Shown: piece after piece, positions 55,945 to 63,937 of the stretch | Position numbering within the stretch: the stretch's first letter is position 1 | How the letters are laid out: every line of letters begins with the position of its first letter | Program-made: the position numbers and the translations under genes | Source: Moraxella porci DSM 25326 | Lineage (GTDB): Bacteria; Pseudomonadota; Gammaproteobacteria; Pseudomonadales; Moraxellaceae | DNA: 64,000 nucleotides | Direction of reading: 5' to 3' | Assembly: GCF_002014855.1 (NCBI RefSeq) | Contig: NZ_MUYV01000002.1 | Span: 101,328 to 165,327, forward strand | Notes under the pieces: generated by a model | What the model was told of the DNA's origin: nothing | Seen by the model: only the letters and a program-made list of their open reading frames with translations | Databases searched by the model: none

Positions 55945-55972
55945 ATTATAGCGAAAATGGGGGCAAAAGCAA
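55945..55972 (-). promoter_or_regulatory. promoter of def
   Basis: On the minus strand TTGCTT, 16 bases, then TATAAT, about 49 bases upstream of the def ATG. Confidence 0.6.
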
Positions 55973-56116
55973 AATCTACCAGCCCATTTGCCAAAGTTTT
56001 TCGCAATTTTTATCATTGATTTTATAAAATCATCAATTCATGCATCTAGCAGTTGGCAAGGTGGGTAATTTATGCCAAAATATTGCTTTGTTTAAAAAGT
56101 TAGCAAAGGATCACTT

Positions 56117-56710
56117 ATGAACGCCCGCACCGCCACCATCACCCGCAACACCGCCGAAACACAAATCAGCGTCAGCATCAATCTAGACGGCACTGGTCAA
56201 GGTGTGCTCGATACGGGCGTGCCGTTTTTGGATCATATGCTCGATCAGATCAAACGCCACGGCTTGATTGATCTGGATGTCAAATGCGTCGGCGATACGC
56301 ACATCGATGACCATCACAGCGTCGAAGATGTTGGCATCGCCATCGGTCAGGCATTGAAGGCTGCTTTGGGCGACAAAAAAGGCATTCGCCGTTATGGACA
56401 TTTTTATGCGCCACTTGATGAGAGCCTAAGCCGTGTGGTGGTGGATATTTCAGGTCGTCCAGGGCTGCATATGGATGTGCCATTTACCCGCTCGCACATT
56501 GGCACGATGGATGTCGATTTGTTTTCAGAGTTCTTTTATGGTCTTGTCAATCACGCCTTTATCACGCTACATATTGATAATCTAAAAGGCAAAAATAGCC
56601 ATCACCAAATCGAAAGTGTCTTTAAGGCACTGGCTCGTGCGCTACGCATGGCGGTTGAGTACGATGAGCGCGCTCTGAACCAACTGCCATCCACCAAAGA
56701 ATTGCTATAA
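56117..56710 (+). CDS. hisB: imidazoleglycerol-phosphate dehydratase (monofunctional)
   Basis: A 197-residue enzyme: [37 protein letters not shown], and later [16 protein letters not shown] and [20 protein letters not shown]. The two His-rich loops bind manganese. It converts imidazoleglycerol phosphate to imidazoleacetol phosphate in histidine synthesis. It lacks the N-terminal phosphatase domain of the enteric bifunctional HisB, as in most bacteria. AAGGA lies six bases before the ATG. It leads the hisB-hisH pair; the other his genes are elsewhere. Confidence 0.96.
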   Translation: MNARTATITRNTAETQISVSINLDGTGQGVLDTGVPFLDHMLDQIKRHGLIDLDVKCVGDTHIDDHHSVEDVGIAIGQALKAALGDKKGIRRYGHFYAPLDESLSRVVVDISGRPGLHMDVPFTRSHIGTMDVDLFSEFFYGLVNHAFITLHIDNLKGKNSHHQIESVFKALARALRMAVEYDERALNQLPSTKELL

Positions 56711-56720
56711 GGGGAAAATC

Positions 56721-57353
56721 ATGACTGCCCCAAAAATTGCACTGCTTGATTATGGCGTGGGTAATCTGTATTCTGTGGCAAATGCCCTGAGTGTCGCTGG
56801 TGGTGATGTCGTCATCACAAGCGACCCAAAAGTCATCCAATCAGCGGATAAAGTCATGCTCCCTGGTGTCGGTGCGATGCGTGATGCGATGGCAAATATG
56901 GTCGCACATGGCATTGATGTAGCGGTCAAGGATGCGCTGGCAAATAAGCCTGTGATGGCCATCTGTGTCGGTATGCAGGCGATGTTTGATTATTCTGAAG
57001 AAGGGGATGTGCCATGTCTTGGTATCATCAAAGGGGCGGTGCGTCTGTTTGATGAGACTTGGGTCGAGAATGGTCATGCGATCAAAATCCCCCATGTCGG
57101 CTGGAATCGTGTCGATGCTGATACTGATCATGAGTTGTGGGATGGCTGCAATCATGAGCATTTTTATTTTACCCACAGTTATTACTGTGACCCTGTGGCA
57201 GATGACAATCTGATCATCGCCACCACCGAGTATGGCGAGCAATTTTGTTCAAGCATCATTCGAGACAATCTGTTCATCACTCAGTTTCATCCCGAAAAAA
57301 GCCACAACGCTGGGCTAAAACTGTTGTCAAACTTCATTAAGTGGCAGCCTTAA
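56721..57353 (+). CDS. hisH: imidazole glycerol phosphate synthase, glutaminase subunit
   Basis: A 210-residue class I glutamine amidotransferase: LLDYGVGNLYSVANAL, VMLPGVGAMRDAM, the nucleophile Cys82 in MAICVGMQAMFDYSEEG and the His-Glu pair in TQFHPEKSHNAG. It hydrolyses glutamine and channels ammonia to HisF. It follows hisB after 10 bases, with AAGGGGA before its ATG. hisA and hisF, usual followers, are absent: the next gene is on the other strand. Confidence 0.95.
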   Translation: MTAPKIALLDYGVGNLYSVANALSVAGGDVVITSDPKVIQSADKVMLPGVGAMRDAMANMVAHGIDVAVKDALANKPVMAICVGMQAMFDYSEEGDVPCLGIIKGAVRLFDETWVENGHAIKIPHVGWNRVDADTDHELWDGCNHEHFYFTHSYYCDPVADDNLIIATTEYGEQFCSSIIRDNLFITQFHPEKSHNAGLKLLSNFIKWQP

Positions 57354-57374
57354 GCAAGCGGCTCTTACCAAAAA

Positions 57375-58022
57375 TTAGGGCAGCTTAAGATCTTGTAGCA
57401 CCTGCGCCATCTGTGATGGGTGGCGACCTTCGATGCCGCGATAGGCCGACAAGATCACCGCCAAATCCGCCTGATAATCCCCCGTCGGATAGCACACCTC
57501 CAAAAACCGCACTGTCTTGGTCGGATAATCCAGTGCGACAGGGATAATCGGCACACCTGCACCCATCGCCAGATAATAAAAGCCTGTGCGAAAGCTGTCG
57601 GTATACTTACGCGTACCTTCGGGCGCTAGTGCCATAAGTAGCGGTGCACCTGTGGCGAAGCGGTCGATGTTGGCCTGTAATACCGAGCCTTTTTTGTCAC
57701 GGTCGATGGCAATCACTCCCACCCATGTCAAAAACTGCGAGAGTATCGGCACAGAGAACAGCTGTTTTTTGCCCATGACCTTGATGTCCAGCCCCAAAGC
57801 AAGCATGGTCAAAATCGCAGGCACACCATCGACATTGGAAGTATGCGGTGCACCGATGATGACCGCTTGGGGCACATTAGGCAGTTTGCCAAGCAGTCGC
57901 CAGCCTAGCAAGGATAAGAGCCTACGAGCAACTTTGGTGGCAATCGGACGATGACGACGCGGCAACAGCTTACCCAAATCATCATAATCGAGCTTGGCTA
58001 ATGAGCAGGCTGCACCCTTCAT
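57375..58022 (-). CDS. lysophospholipid/1-acyl-glycerol-3-phosphate acyltransferase-like protein (PlsC family)
   Basis: A 215-residue acyltransferase with the HX4D motif GAPHTSNVDGVP (about 58-69), VIAIDRDKKGS, and the APEGTRKYTDSFRTGFYYLA block that holds the glycerophosphate-binding EGTR. The order H-x4-D then EGTR is that of PlsC-type acyltransferases. The substrate may differ from classic lysophosphatidate, as this is a short member. It starts two bases after the parE stop, so it is likely co-transcribed with parE; functional linkage is not obvious. Confidence 0.86.
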   Translation of the reverse strand: MKGAACSLAKLDYDDLGKLLPRRHRPIATKVARRLLSLLGWRLLGKLPNVPQAVIIGAPHTSNVDGVPAILTMLALGLDIKVMGKKQLFSVPILSQFLTWVGVIAIDRDKKGSVLQANIDRFATGAPLLMALAPEGTRKYTDSFRTGFYYLAMGAGVPIIPVALDYPTKTVRFLEVCYPTGDYQADLAVILSAYRGIEGRHPSQMAQVLQDLKLP

Positions 58023-58024
58023 TG

Positions 58025-59914
58025 CTACACCGCCAATTCTGCCAAATCGCCCTTGGTCTCAAGCCAGTGTTTGCGGTCGGCAGAGCGTTTTTTAGCAAGT
58101 AGCATATCCATCACGCCATTGGTGGCACTGATGTCATCCAAATCCAGTCGCACAAGCTTACGAGTGTCAGGATTCATCGTCGTTTCTTTGAGTTGACTTG
58201 GATTCATCTCACCCAAGCCCTTAAAGCGGGTAATTTGTGGTTTTTTGTTGCCAACCTTAGCAAGCACCTGTTCAAGCTCTTCGTTATCGAGTGCATAATA
58301 CACTTCTTTGCCCGCATCGATACGATAGAGCGGCGGCACAGCGACATATAGATGACCTGCTTCAATCAGTGCAGGAAAATGCTTCACAAATAACGCACAA
58401 ATCAAAGTCGCAATATGCAACCCATCACTATCAGCATCGGCTAGGATACAGATCTTATCATAGCGTAGCTCAGATAAATCATCACTAGCAGGATCGACAC
58501 CGATGGCGATGGCGATGTCGTGGATCTCTTGGCTCGATAGCACCGTATCGGACGATACTTCCCAAGCGTTCAAAATCTTACCACGCAGCGGTAAAATTGC
58601 CTGAAACGCATTATCTCGAGCCTGCTTAGCACTGCCGCCTGCCGATTGACCTTCGACCAAAAACAGCTCCGAGCCATCTTTTAGGCGACCACGACAATCC
58701 CACAGCTTACCTGGCAAGGCAGGGCCTTGGGTGATTTTTTTGCGGGCGACTTTTTGAGCGGTGGCAAGGCGACGAGATGCCTTAGAAATAGCAAGCTCGG
58801 CGATGGCTTTGGCACTGTCGGGGTGCTGGTTGAGCCATAGGCTAAAGGCATCTTTGGCAAGCGTCTGCACCAGTGGCGCTGCTTCTCGGCTAGACAGCCG
58901 CTCTTTGGTCTGTCCGCTAAATTGTGGCTCGACGAATTTGAGCGACAAAATATAATTCACCCCATCCCATACATCTTCGCCCGACAGCTTGACCGAGCGT
59001 GGCAATAGGTTGTGAATTTCACAAAATTCTCGCAAGGCTTCCAAAATCCCCGTCCGCAGGCCATTAACATGCGTACCACCTTGGGCAGTGGGGATCAGAT
59101 TGACATAGCTTTCTTGGATTGGTATACCACCCTCTGACAGCCATGAGATGGCAAAAGTCGCTCCACCGCGTTCGCCCTTGGCAGGCTCAACGCTATAATA
59201 AAATGGCTCTTCGGGTAGGCAAGGCATCTCCCCAAGTTGCTCAGTCAGATAACCGACCACACCATCGACGAACTGCCAACTTTCGTTGTCAGCTGGATCC
59301 ATTTCATTAATAAAATCAATCTGCAAGCCTGCTGACAGCACCGCTTTTGCCTTTAGGGTGTGCTTGAGCGCTTTGATGGCAAATTTGGGATGATCAAAAT
59401 ACTGGCCATCCACCCAAAACTGCACTTTGGTGCCACGCTTTTTCTTATTCGATGCTTTATTGGCAATCAGTGGCGTCACCGCATCACCATGCTCGAACGC
59501 CATCGTATGCTCTAGCCCATCACGCCATACAGTGACTTCGACACGGGTCGATAATGCGTTGACCACACTGATGCCCACGCCGTGCAGACCGCCTGAGACT
59601 TGATAGTTTTCGGTGCTAAATTTGCCACCTGCATGCAAGCGAGTCAAAATCAGCTCAACGCCAGACTGGTTGAACTCAGGGTGAATATCTGTCGGCATCC
59701 CACGGCCATCATCTTCGACCGACAGCGATCCATCAGCGTGCAAGCAGACGATGATGTGGCGTGCATAGCCTGCCAAGGCTTCATCGACGGAGTTATCAAT
59801 GACTTCTTGGGCAAGGTGGTTGGGGCGTGTGGTATCCGTGTACATCCCAGGGCGGCGGCGGACAGGCTCAAGCCCTTCTAAGACTTCTAAGTTTTGTGAA
59901 TTATAATTGCTCAT
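58025..59914 (-). CDS. parE: DNA topoisomerase IV subunit B
   Basis: A 629-residue type IIA topoisomerase ATPase subunit. The start at 59914 (MSNYNSQNLEVLEGLEPVRR) is used, as the frame extending 15 codons upstream lacks similarity. Motifs: RRRPGMYTDTTRPNHLAQEV, VEDDGRGMPTDIHP, GGLHGVGISVVNALS, the TOPRIM EGQSAGGSAKQARDN and LADADSDGLHIATL, and RFKGLGEMNPSQL. Length and lack of a GyrB insertion fit ParE. With ParC it decatenates chromosomes. No clear ribosome site precedes the ATG. Confidence 0.95.
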   Translation of the reverse strand: MSNYNSQNLEVLEGLEPVRRRPGMYTDTTRPNHLAQEVIDNSVDEALAGYARHIIVCLHADGSLSVEDDGRGMPTDIHPEFNQSGVELILTRLHAGGKFSTENYQVSGGLHGVGISVVNALSTRVEVTVWRDGLEHTMAFEHGDAVTPLIANKASNKKKRGTKVQFWVDGQYFDHPKFAIKALKHTLKAKAVLSAGLQIDFINEMDPADNESWQFVDGVVGYLTEQLGEMPCLPEEPFYYSVEPAKGERGGATFAISWLSEGGIPIQESYVNLIPTAQGGTHVNGLRTGILEALREFCEIHNLLPRSVKLSGEDVWDGVNYILSLKFVEPQFSGQTKERLSSREAAPLVQTLAKDAFSLWLNQHPDSAKAIAELAISKASRRLATAQKVARKKITQGPALPGKLWDCRGRLKDGSELFLVEGQSAGGSAKQARDNAFQAILPLRGKILNAWEVSSDTVLSSQEIHDIAIAIGVDPASDDLSELRYDKICILADADSDGLHIATLICALFVKHFPALIEAGHLYVAVPPLYRIDAGKEVYYALDNEELEQVLAKVGNKKPQITRFKGLGEMNPSQLKETTMNPDTRKLVRLDLDDISATNGVMDMLLAKKRSADRKHWLETKGDLAELAV

Positions 59915-60001
59915 GATTACAAGTGTTGAAAAATTTTTCCCATTGTACACCAAAGCCAAACCTTTGGGAAATCGGATTTTATCACAGCCATCGATGACTG
60001 A

Positions 60002-60763
60002 TCAGATGGCTTGTTTTTCGGTGAGGTAGCGCCAGTATCGCTTGGGCATCTGCTGGATGTGATGCCTAAGATTCTTACGCTCAGCGATGGTGACATGCTT
60101 AAAATAAGTCTGCCACAGATGCTGATAACGCGCCTCCACTTCGTCATGATGCTTTTTGGGTTGTGCCAAAATGAACGCATCCACATCGACCACCTCAGTC
60201 AGCTGCCTTGTCTGTTTATCATAATAAATGCCAAAATAACGCTTTTCATCAAAAATCAGCCAGCTTTGGTCAGCGAATCGGCGCGCAAAGAAACGCCCAA
60301 TCAGCGGCAAGACATTAAAATCAGGGCTGACTTTGGCAAAATACACCCCACCGACCATCAGCTCAAAGCGCACAAAGGCTTGCATACGATGGCGCTCACG
60401 GCCGACGATTTTGATGGCGCGATGAAAGCTTGCCACCGATGCATCGGTGTGGTGATTTAGGATATTTATTTCAGGCTGTTTGATCTTTTGGCGGATGATG
60501 TGATAAATGTGCGTATAAATATCAGGCTGTTCAGATAAAAACGCCCATAAAATCATATAATTATCACGGCCAAATAATGCTTTTAGCTTATTCCAAACAC
60601 GCTCAGACTTCTGAGCGCTGGTATTAATGTCGACATGCTCTATCAAAAAATCTGGCACAAAATCACGGCGCGCAGTGATCGCACTTACCGCATACGACTG
60701 TGCGTACGCCTCGAACACCGCTGTCAAAAACCCATCAAAGCTGTCATCAAACACCAAATTCAT
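60002..60763 (-). CDS. DUF4130 / TIGR03915-type putative DNA repair protein
   Basis: A 253-residue protein with YDDSFDGFL-like FDDSFDGFLTAVFEAY at the start, RERHRMQAFVRFELM in the middle and MPKRYWRYLTEKQ at the end, matching DUF4130 (TIGR03915). In known genomes this family travels with a radical SAM protein of the TIGR03916 group, and in some it is fused to a UdgX-type uracil-DNA-binding protein, hence the repair label; its biochemical activity is unknown to me. It starts inside the radical SAM stop codon (ATGA overlap at 60760-60763), indicating translational coupling. Confidence 0.85.
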   Translation of the reverse strand: MNLVFDDSFDGFLTAVFEAYAQSYAVSAITARRDFVPDFLIEHVDINTSAQKSERVWNKLKALFGRDNYMILWAFLSEQPDIYTHIYHIIRQKIKQPEINILNHHTDASVASFHRAIKIVGRERHRMQAFVRFELMVGGVYFAKVSPDFNVLPLIGRFFARRFADQSWLIFDEKRYFGIYYDKQTRQLTEVVDVDAFILAQPKKHHDEVEARYQHLWQTYFKHVTIAERKNLRHHIQQMPKRYWRYLTEKQAI

Positions 60764-62016
60764 GCAAACAAATCCAGCTGAGCGGCTTTGCGAAATTTAC
60801 TTGAGGTATCATTCAGCACGATTTGGCGAAAATCATCCTGCTGCAAATATTGCAGCGCTGGATTGGGCGCACGAAACGCCACAAAGTACTTGGCGCGGTT
60901 GGTCGCAACGCCAAATTTTTTGAGGTCATCTAAGGTCAGCGTGGTGAATTTGCGCGCTTGGACGATCTTTTTGGCACTGCGCACACCGACGCCTGGGATG
61001 CGCAGAATCATCCGATACGGCGCGGTCTGTATGCACACAGGAAAATGCGCCTTGTTGCGGATCGCCCACGCCAGTTTCGGATCGCATTCCAAATCCAAAA
61101 ACGGATTGTCCCGATCCAAGATCTCATCGGCTTCAAATTGATAAAAGCGCATCAGCCAGTCGGCTTGGTAAAGGCGGTTTTCACGCACAAACGGCACTGG
61201 CGTATCTTTGGTTGGCAAACGACTGTCCTCAAGCATCGGCACATAGCCTGAATAATACACCCGTTTAAGATCATATTGCTGATAAAAATGGCTCGATAAG
61301 CGGATGATCTGATGGTCGTTTTCATTCGATGCGCCGATGATGAACTGGGTCGATTGACCTGCTGGCACGAATTTTGGGGCGTGCTTGTGGGTTTTTTGGC
61401 TGTCTTTAAAAACGGCGATCTGCGTTTGCACCGTCTGCATCGGCGCTTTCATGTCATCATGGTTCTTCTCAGGTGCCAGCAGCGCAAGGCCTGAGATGGT
61501 CGGAATTTCCATATTCACCGACAAGCGATCGGCATATAAACCCGCTTCTTTCATCAGCTCATCGGATGCACCAGGGATGGTTTTTAGATGAATATAGCCA
61601 TGAAAACGGTGCGTCAAGCGCAGCTCTTTGGCGACGCGTACCAGCCGCTCCATCGTGTAGTCGGGATTTTTGAAGATGCCTGAGGACAAAAACAAGCCCT
61701 CAATGTAGTTGCGACGATAAAACTCCATCGTCAGATCCACCACCTCTTCGACCGTAAAGGCGGCGCGCTCCGTGTCATTGCTACGGCGCGAGGTGCAGTA
61801 GGCGCAGTCATAGATGCAGTGGTTGGTGAGCAAAATTTTTAGTAGCGAGACACAGCGGCCATCTTCGGTGTAGCTGTGACAGATGCCTGATTTGGAGGAA
61901 TCACCAAGGCCGCCGCTGTTTTTGCGATTGCCGCCGCTTGATGAACATGAGACATCATATTTGGCAGCATCGGCCAAAATGGCCAGTTTTTTTGAAATTC
62001 TGTCGTAATTGATCAT
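60760..62016 (-). CDS. putative DNA modification/repair radical SAM protein (TIGR03916-type)
   Basis: A 418-residue protein. The [4Fe-4S]/SAM motif CIYDCAYC is at 67-74 (CX3CX2C). Extra cysteines at 24, 46 and 55 and a Ser/Gly-rich N-terminal segment precede it. A helix-hairpin-helix, ILRIPGVGVRSAKKIV, sits at about 337-352, suggesting nucleic-acid binding, as in SplB-like enzymes. The C-terminus reads AAQLDLFA, a near-perfect beta sliding clamp-binding pentapeptide. The ATG at 62016 has no strong ribosome site. It forms an operon with the DUF4130 gene. Substrate unknown. Confidence 0.9.
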   Translation of the reverse strand: MINYDRISKKLAILADAAKYDVSCSSSGGNRKNSGGLGDSSKSGICHSYTEDGRCVSLLKILLTNHCIYDCAYCTSRRSNDTERAAFTVEEVVDLTMEFYRRNYIEGLFLSSGIFKNPDYTMERLVRVAKELRLTHRFHGYIHLKTIPGASDELMKEAGLYADRLSVNMEIPTISGLALLAPEKNHDDMKAPMQTVQTQIAVFKDSQKTHKHAPKFVPAGQSTQFIIGASNENDHQIIRLSSHFYQQYDLKRVYYSGYVPMLEDSRLPTKDTPVPFVRENRLYQADWLMRFYQFEADEILDRDNPFLDLECDPKLAWAIRNKAHFPVCIQTAPYRMILRIPGVGVRSAKKIVQARKFTTLTLDDLKKFGVATNRAKYFVAFRAPNPALQYLQQDDFRQIVLNDTSSKFRKAAQLDLFA

Positions 62017-62025
62017 ATCAACTAT

Positions 62026-62064
62026 ATTATCTCAATACTCTCTTAATTTATCTTACACTCTTAA
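62026..62064. repeat. two similar direct repeats upstream of the radical SAM gene
   Basis: On the minus strand TTAAGAGTGTAAGATAAA (62047-62064) and TTAAGAGAGTATTGAGATAAT (62026-62046) share TTAAGAG-x-GTA and GATAA and lie side by side just upstream of the ATG at 62016, so they overlap the likely promoter. They look like a tandem operator but match no known factor. Confidence 0.45.
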
Positions 62065-62242
62065 ATAAAATTTGGGTCTATCACTAAGCCTGCGACAAGG
62101 CGCTATCCATCTTAAATTATAACAAAACTACATCCAAAAGATAGCAGCGTATGCCTGAGTTTTTTGGGAATTTTGTGTTAAATTTTACCAAAGCGTATTA
62201 CAATGTGATTGATTTTGATCACTGCTTACAGATCAGCGAAAA

Positions 62243-62256
62243 GGCGATGTATCGCC
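62243..62256 (+). other. short palindrome next to the AlkB-like ribosome site
   Basis: GGCGATGTATCGCC is a 6-bp perfect palindrome with a 2-base centre, 15 bases upstream of AAGGA. It may be a protein-binding site or a small hairpin limiting ribosome access. A -10-like TACAAT lies at 62199-62204. Confidence 0.35.
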
Positions 62257-62275
62257 GATAAAAAAGGACAAATCC

Positions 62276-62914
62276 ATGTCGCAACACGACTTATTTTCAC
62301 CCTTAAACTTAAGCATCGATCCGACGGTGGCTAATCTTTTGCCTTATGATGGCATTGTGCAGGATTGTGGGGTGATTTTTAGGCAAGACGATGCCGATGC
62401 TTATTTTGATGCGCTGTACGATGGGATTGATTGGCAGCATGATGTCCTCAAGCTCTACGGCAAAACCATCACCACTGCAAGGCAAGTAGCGTGGTATGGC
62501 GACGATGGCGTGCAGTATCGCTATTCAGGCAGCACACGCACCGCTTTGCCTTGGCCTGAGCCGTTATTACAACTCAAAGCTGCGATCGAAGCAAGGCTGG
62601 CAGCGATCCATCCTATCAGCTTCAATGCCTGTTTATTAAATCTGTATCACGATGGCAGTCAAGGCATGGGATGGCACAGTGACGATGAGCCAAAGCTGGG
62701 GCAGATGCCGATCATCGCATCCTTAAGTTTGGGCGCCACCAGAAAATTCGTACTGCGCCACAAATCCAGCAAACAAAAGATCGAGCTTTCGTTAGCACAC
62801 GGGCAGCTGATCGTCATGCGCGGCAGCACTCAGCGCTACTGGCAACACGCCTTAATGAAAACCACCAAAGTGCAGCAGCCACGCATTAATCTCACCTTTC
62901 GGCAGATACTGTGA
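62276..62914 (+). CDS. AlkB-like alpha-ketoglutarate-dependent dioxygenase
   Basis: A 212-residue 2OG-Fe(II) oxygenase. The iron triad is MGWHSDDEP (His134, Asp136) and YWQHALMK (His191); the 2-oxoglutarate Arg pair is in PRINLTFRQ (203 and 209). It resembles the ALKBH2/3-type AlkB group found in many bacteria, which oxidatively removes alkyl groups such as 1-methyladenine and 3-methylcytosine from DNA. Residues 3-7 read QHDLF, a clamp-binding-like pentapeptide. AAGGA lies seven bases before the ATG. It is divergent from the radical SAM/DUF4130 operon. No ada or other alkylation genes adjoin. Confidence 0.9.
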   Translation: MSQHDLFSPLNLSIDPTVANLLPYDGIVQDCGVIFRQDDADAYFDALYDGIDWQHDVLKLYGKTITTARQVAWYGDDGVQYRYSGSTRTALPWPEPLLQLKAAIEARLAAIHPISFNACLLNLYHDGSQGMGWHSDDEPKLGQMPIIASLSLGATRKFVLRHKSSKQKIELSLAHGQLIVMRGSTQRYWQHALMKTTKVQQPRINLTFRQIL

Positions 62915-62940
62915 TCGGGACTGATGATCAAAATGAGTGA

Positions 62941-63555
62941 TCATTTGGCAAGCTGATTCACCCAGTCGATCACGGTGGCGACCTGCTGATCATAATCACT
63001 GATACGATGATCACCGCCTGCCTGTGCCAGCACGCCTGCGCCTTTTTGGGTATAAAAATCTTTAGTCGCCTGAGCATCCAACAGCTCATCGCCCAGCTTT
63101 AAGAGGACTTTTAGGCGATCTGGATATGCCGCCTGTAAACGATGGTCATCAAACCACGCCAGATCCCCATAGACGATCTGCCATCCGCCTGTGGTGGTGT
63201 AGATCACCGTATCTGCTTGCAAAGCCTGTCCACCATCATCAGCAAAATTATCCTGCAAAAATCGGCGAAAGCTAAGATCTGGGCGGATGCTAGGATTAAG
63301 CAATACCGCAGGCACGCCGGTCATGTCCGATAATAGATTGGCAAAATAGCCGCCCAAGCTCGACCCGACCAATACCGTATCCACACCATCGCCGATCAGC
63401 TGTGTCAATAACGCCACAACTTCATCAGGCGAGCGGTTCAAATCAGGGCGGATGACAGTGATGTCAGGATGATGCTCTTGGCAATAAGCATCGGTGATCT
63501 GAGCTTTGATGGCATTGCTGTCGCTGTCAAGTCCGTGTAGATAAATCAATCGCAT
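62941..63555 (-). CDS. yqiA: YqiA-like alpha/beta-hydrolase (esterase)
   Basis: A 204-residue UPF0227-type hydrolase: RLIYLHGLDSDSNAIKAQIT at the start, the nucleophile elbow LVGSSLGGYFANLLS (Ser about 84) and a C-terminal GGDHRISDYD with the catalytic His. E. coli YqiA is an esterase with preference for short acyl chains and is encoded near parE; here parE is 3 kb away, so the neighbourhood is loosely kept. Natural substrate unknown. It converges on the AlkB-like gene with a 26-base gap. Confidence 0.85.
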   Translation of the reverse strand: MRLIYLHGLDSDSNAIKAQITDAYCQEHHPDITVIRPDLNRSPDEVVALLTQLIGDGVDTVLVGSSLGGYFANLLSDMTGVPAVLLNPSIRPDLSFRRFLQDNFADDGGQALQADTVIYTTTGGWQIVYGDLAWFDDHRLQAAYPDRLKVLLKLGDELLDAQATKDFYTQKGAGVLAQAGGDHRISDYDQQVATVIDWVNQLAK

Positions 63556-63691
63556 GGGCGTTTCTCTATGTGTTCAAATGTTTAAAAAAATCATTGCCTA
63601 AGCATCACTTCTTAGGATATATTAACAACCAAACCATCTTAACAAATTTTTTGCCAAAATCTAAGTAGTTTTTGGCATAAGCTATCGCATC

Positions 63692-63937
63692 ATGTCGCAA
63701 TTTGAACTATTTGGCATCGACAGCCCTTGCATCGGTGTCTGTACGATGAATAAAAAAGGCTATTGTATCGGCTGTCTGCGTAATCGGACAGAGCGACAGG
63801 CGTGGCATCAGATGAGCGATGATGAAAAGCGAAGAGTCATTCTGCTCATCACACGCCGAGCCAAACGTATCCGCGATCATCGAGCAAGTAAACGAAACGG
63901 AGAATCTATGGCTATAGAACAGTTGGGAATGTTTTAA
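63692..63937 (+). CDS. DUF1289 small Cys4 protein with clamp-motif-like termini
   Basis: An 81-residue protein. Four cysteines form SPCIGVC and GYCIGC (Cys 13, 17, 25, 28), a probable metal-binding knuckle typical of DUF1289. The rest is basic and helical (RRVILLITRRAKRIRDHRAS). Residues 3-7 are QFELF and the last five are QLGMF, both resembling beta-clamp-binding pentapeptides. No strong ribosome site is visible before the ATG; function is unknown. It is divergent from yqiA. Confidence 0.72.
   Translation: MSQFELFGIDSPCIGVCTMNKKGYCIGCLRNRTERQAWHQMSDDEKRRVILLITRRAKRIRDHRASKRNGESMAIEQLGMF

Noticed and set aside
62941-63555. Clamp-like pentapeptide in the YqiA-like protein or in RecN/RuvX
   Set aside because: Termini of these proteins were inspected and show no Q-x-x-(L/M)-F sequence, so the motif is not a general feature of the region.
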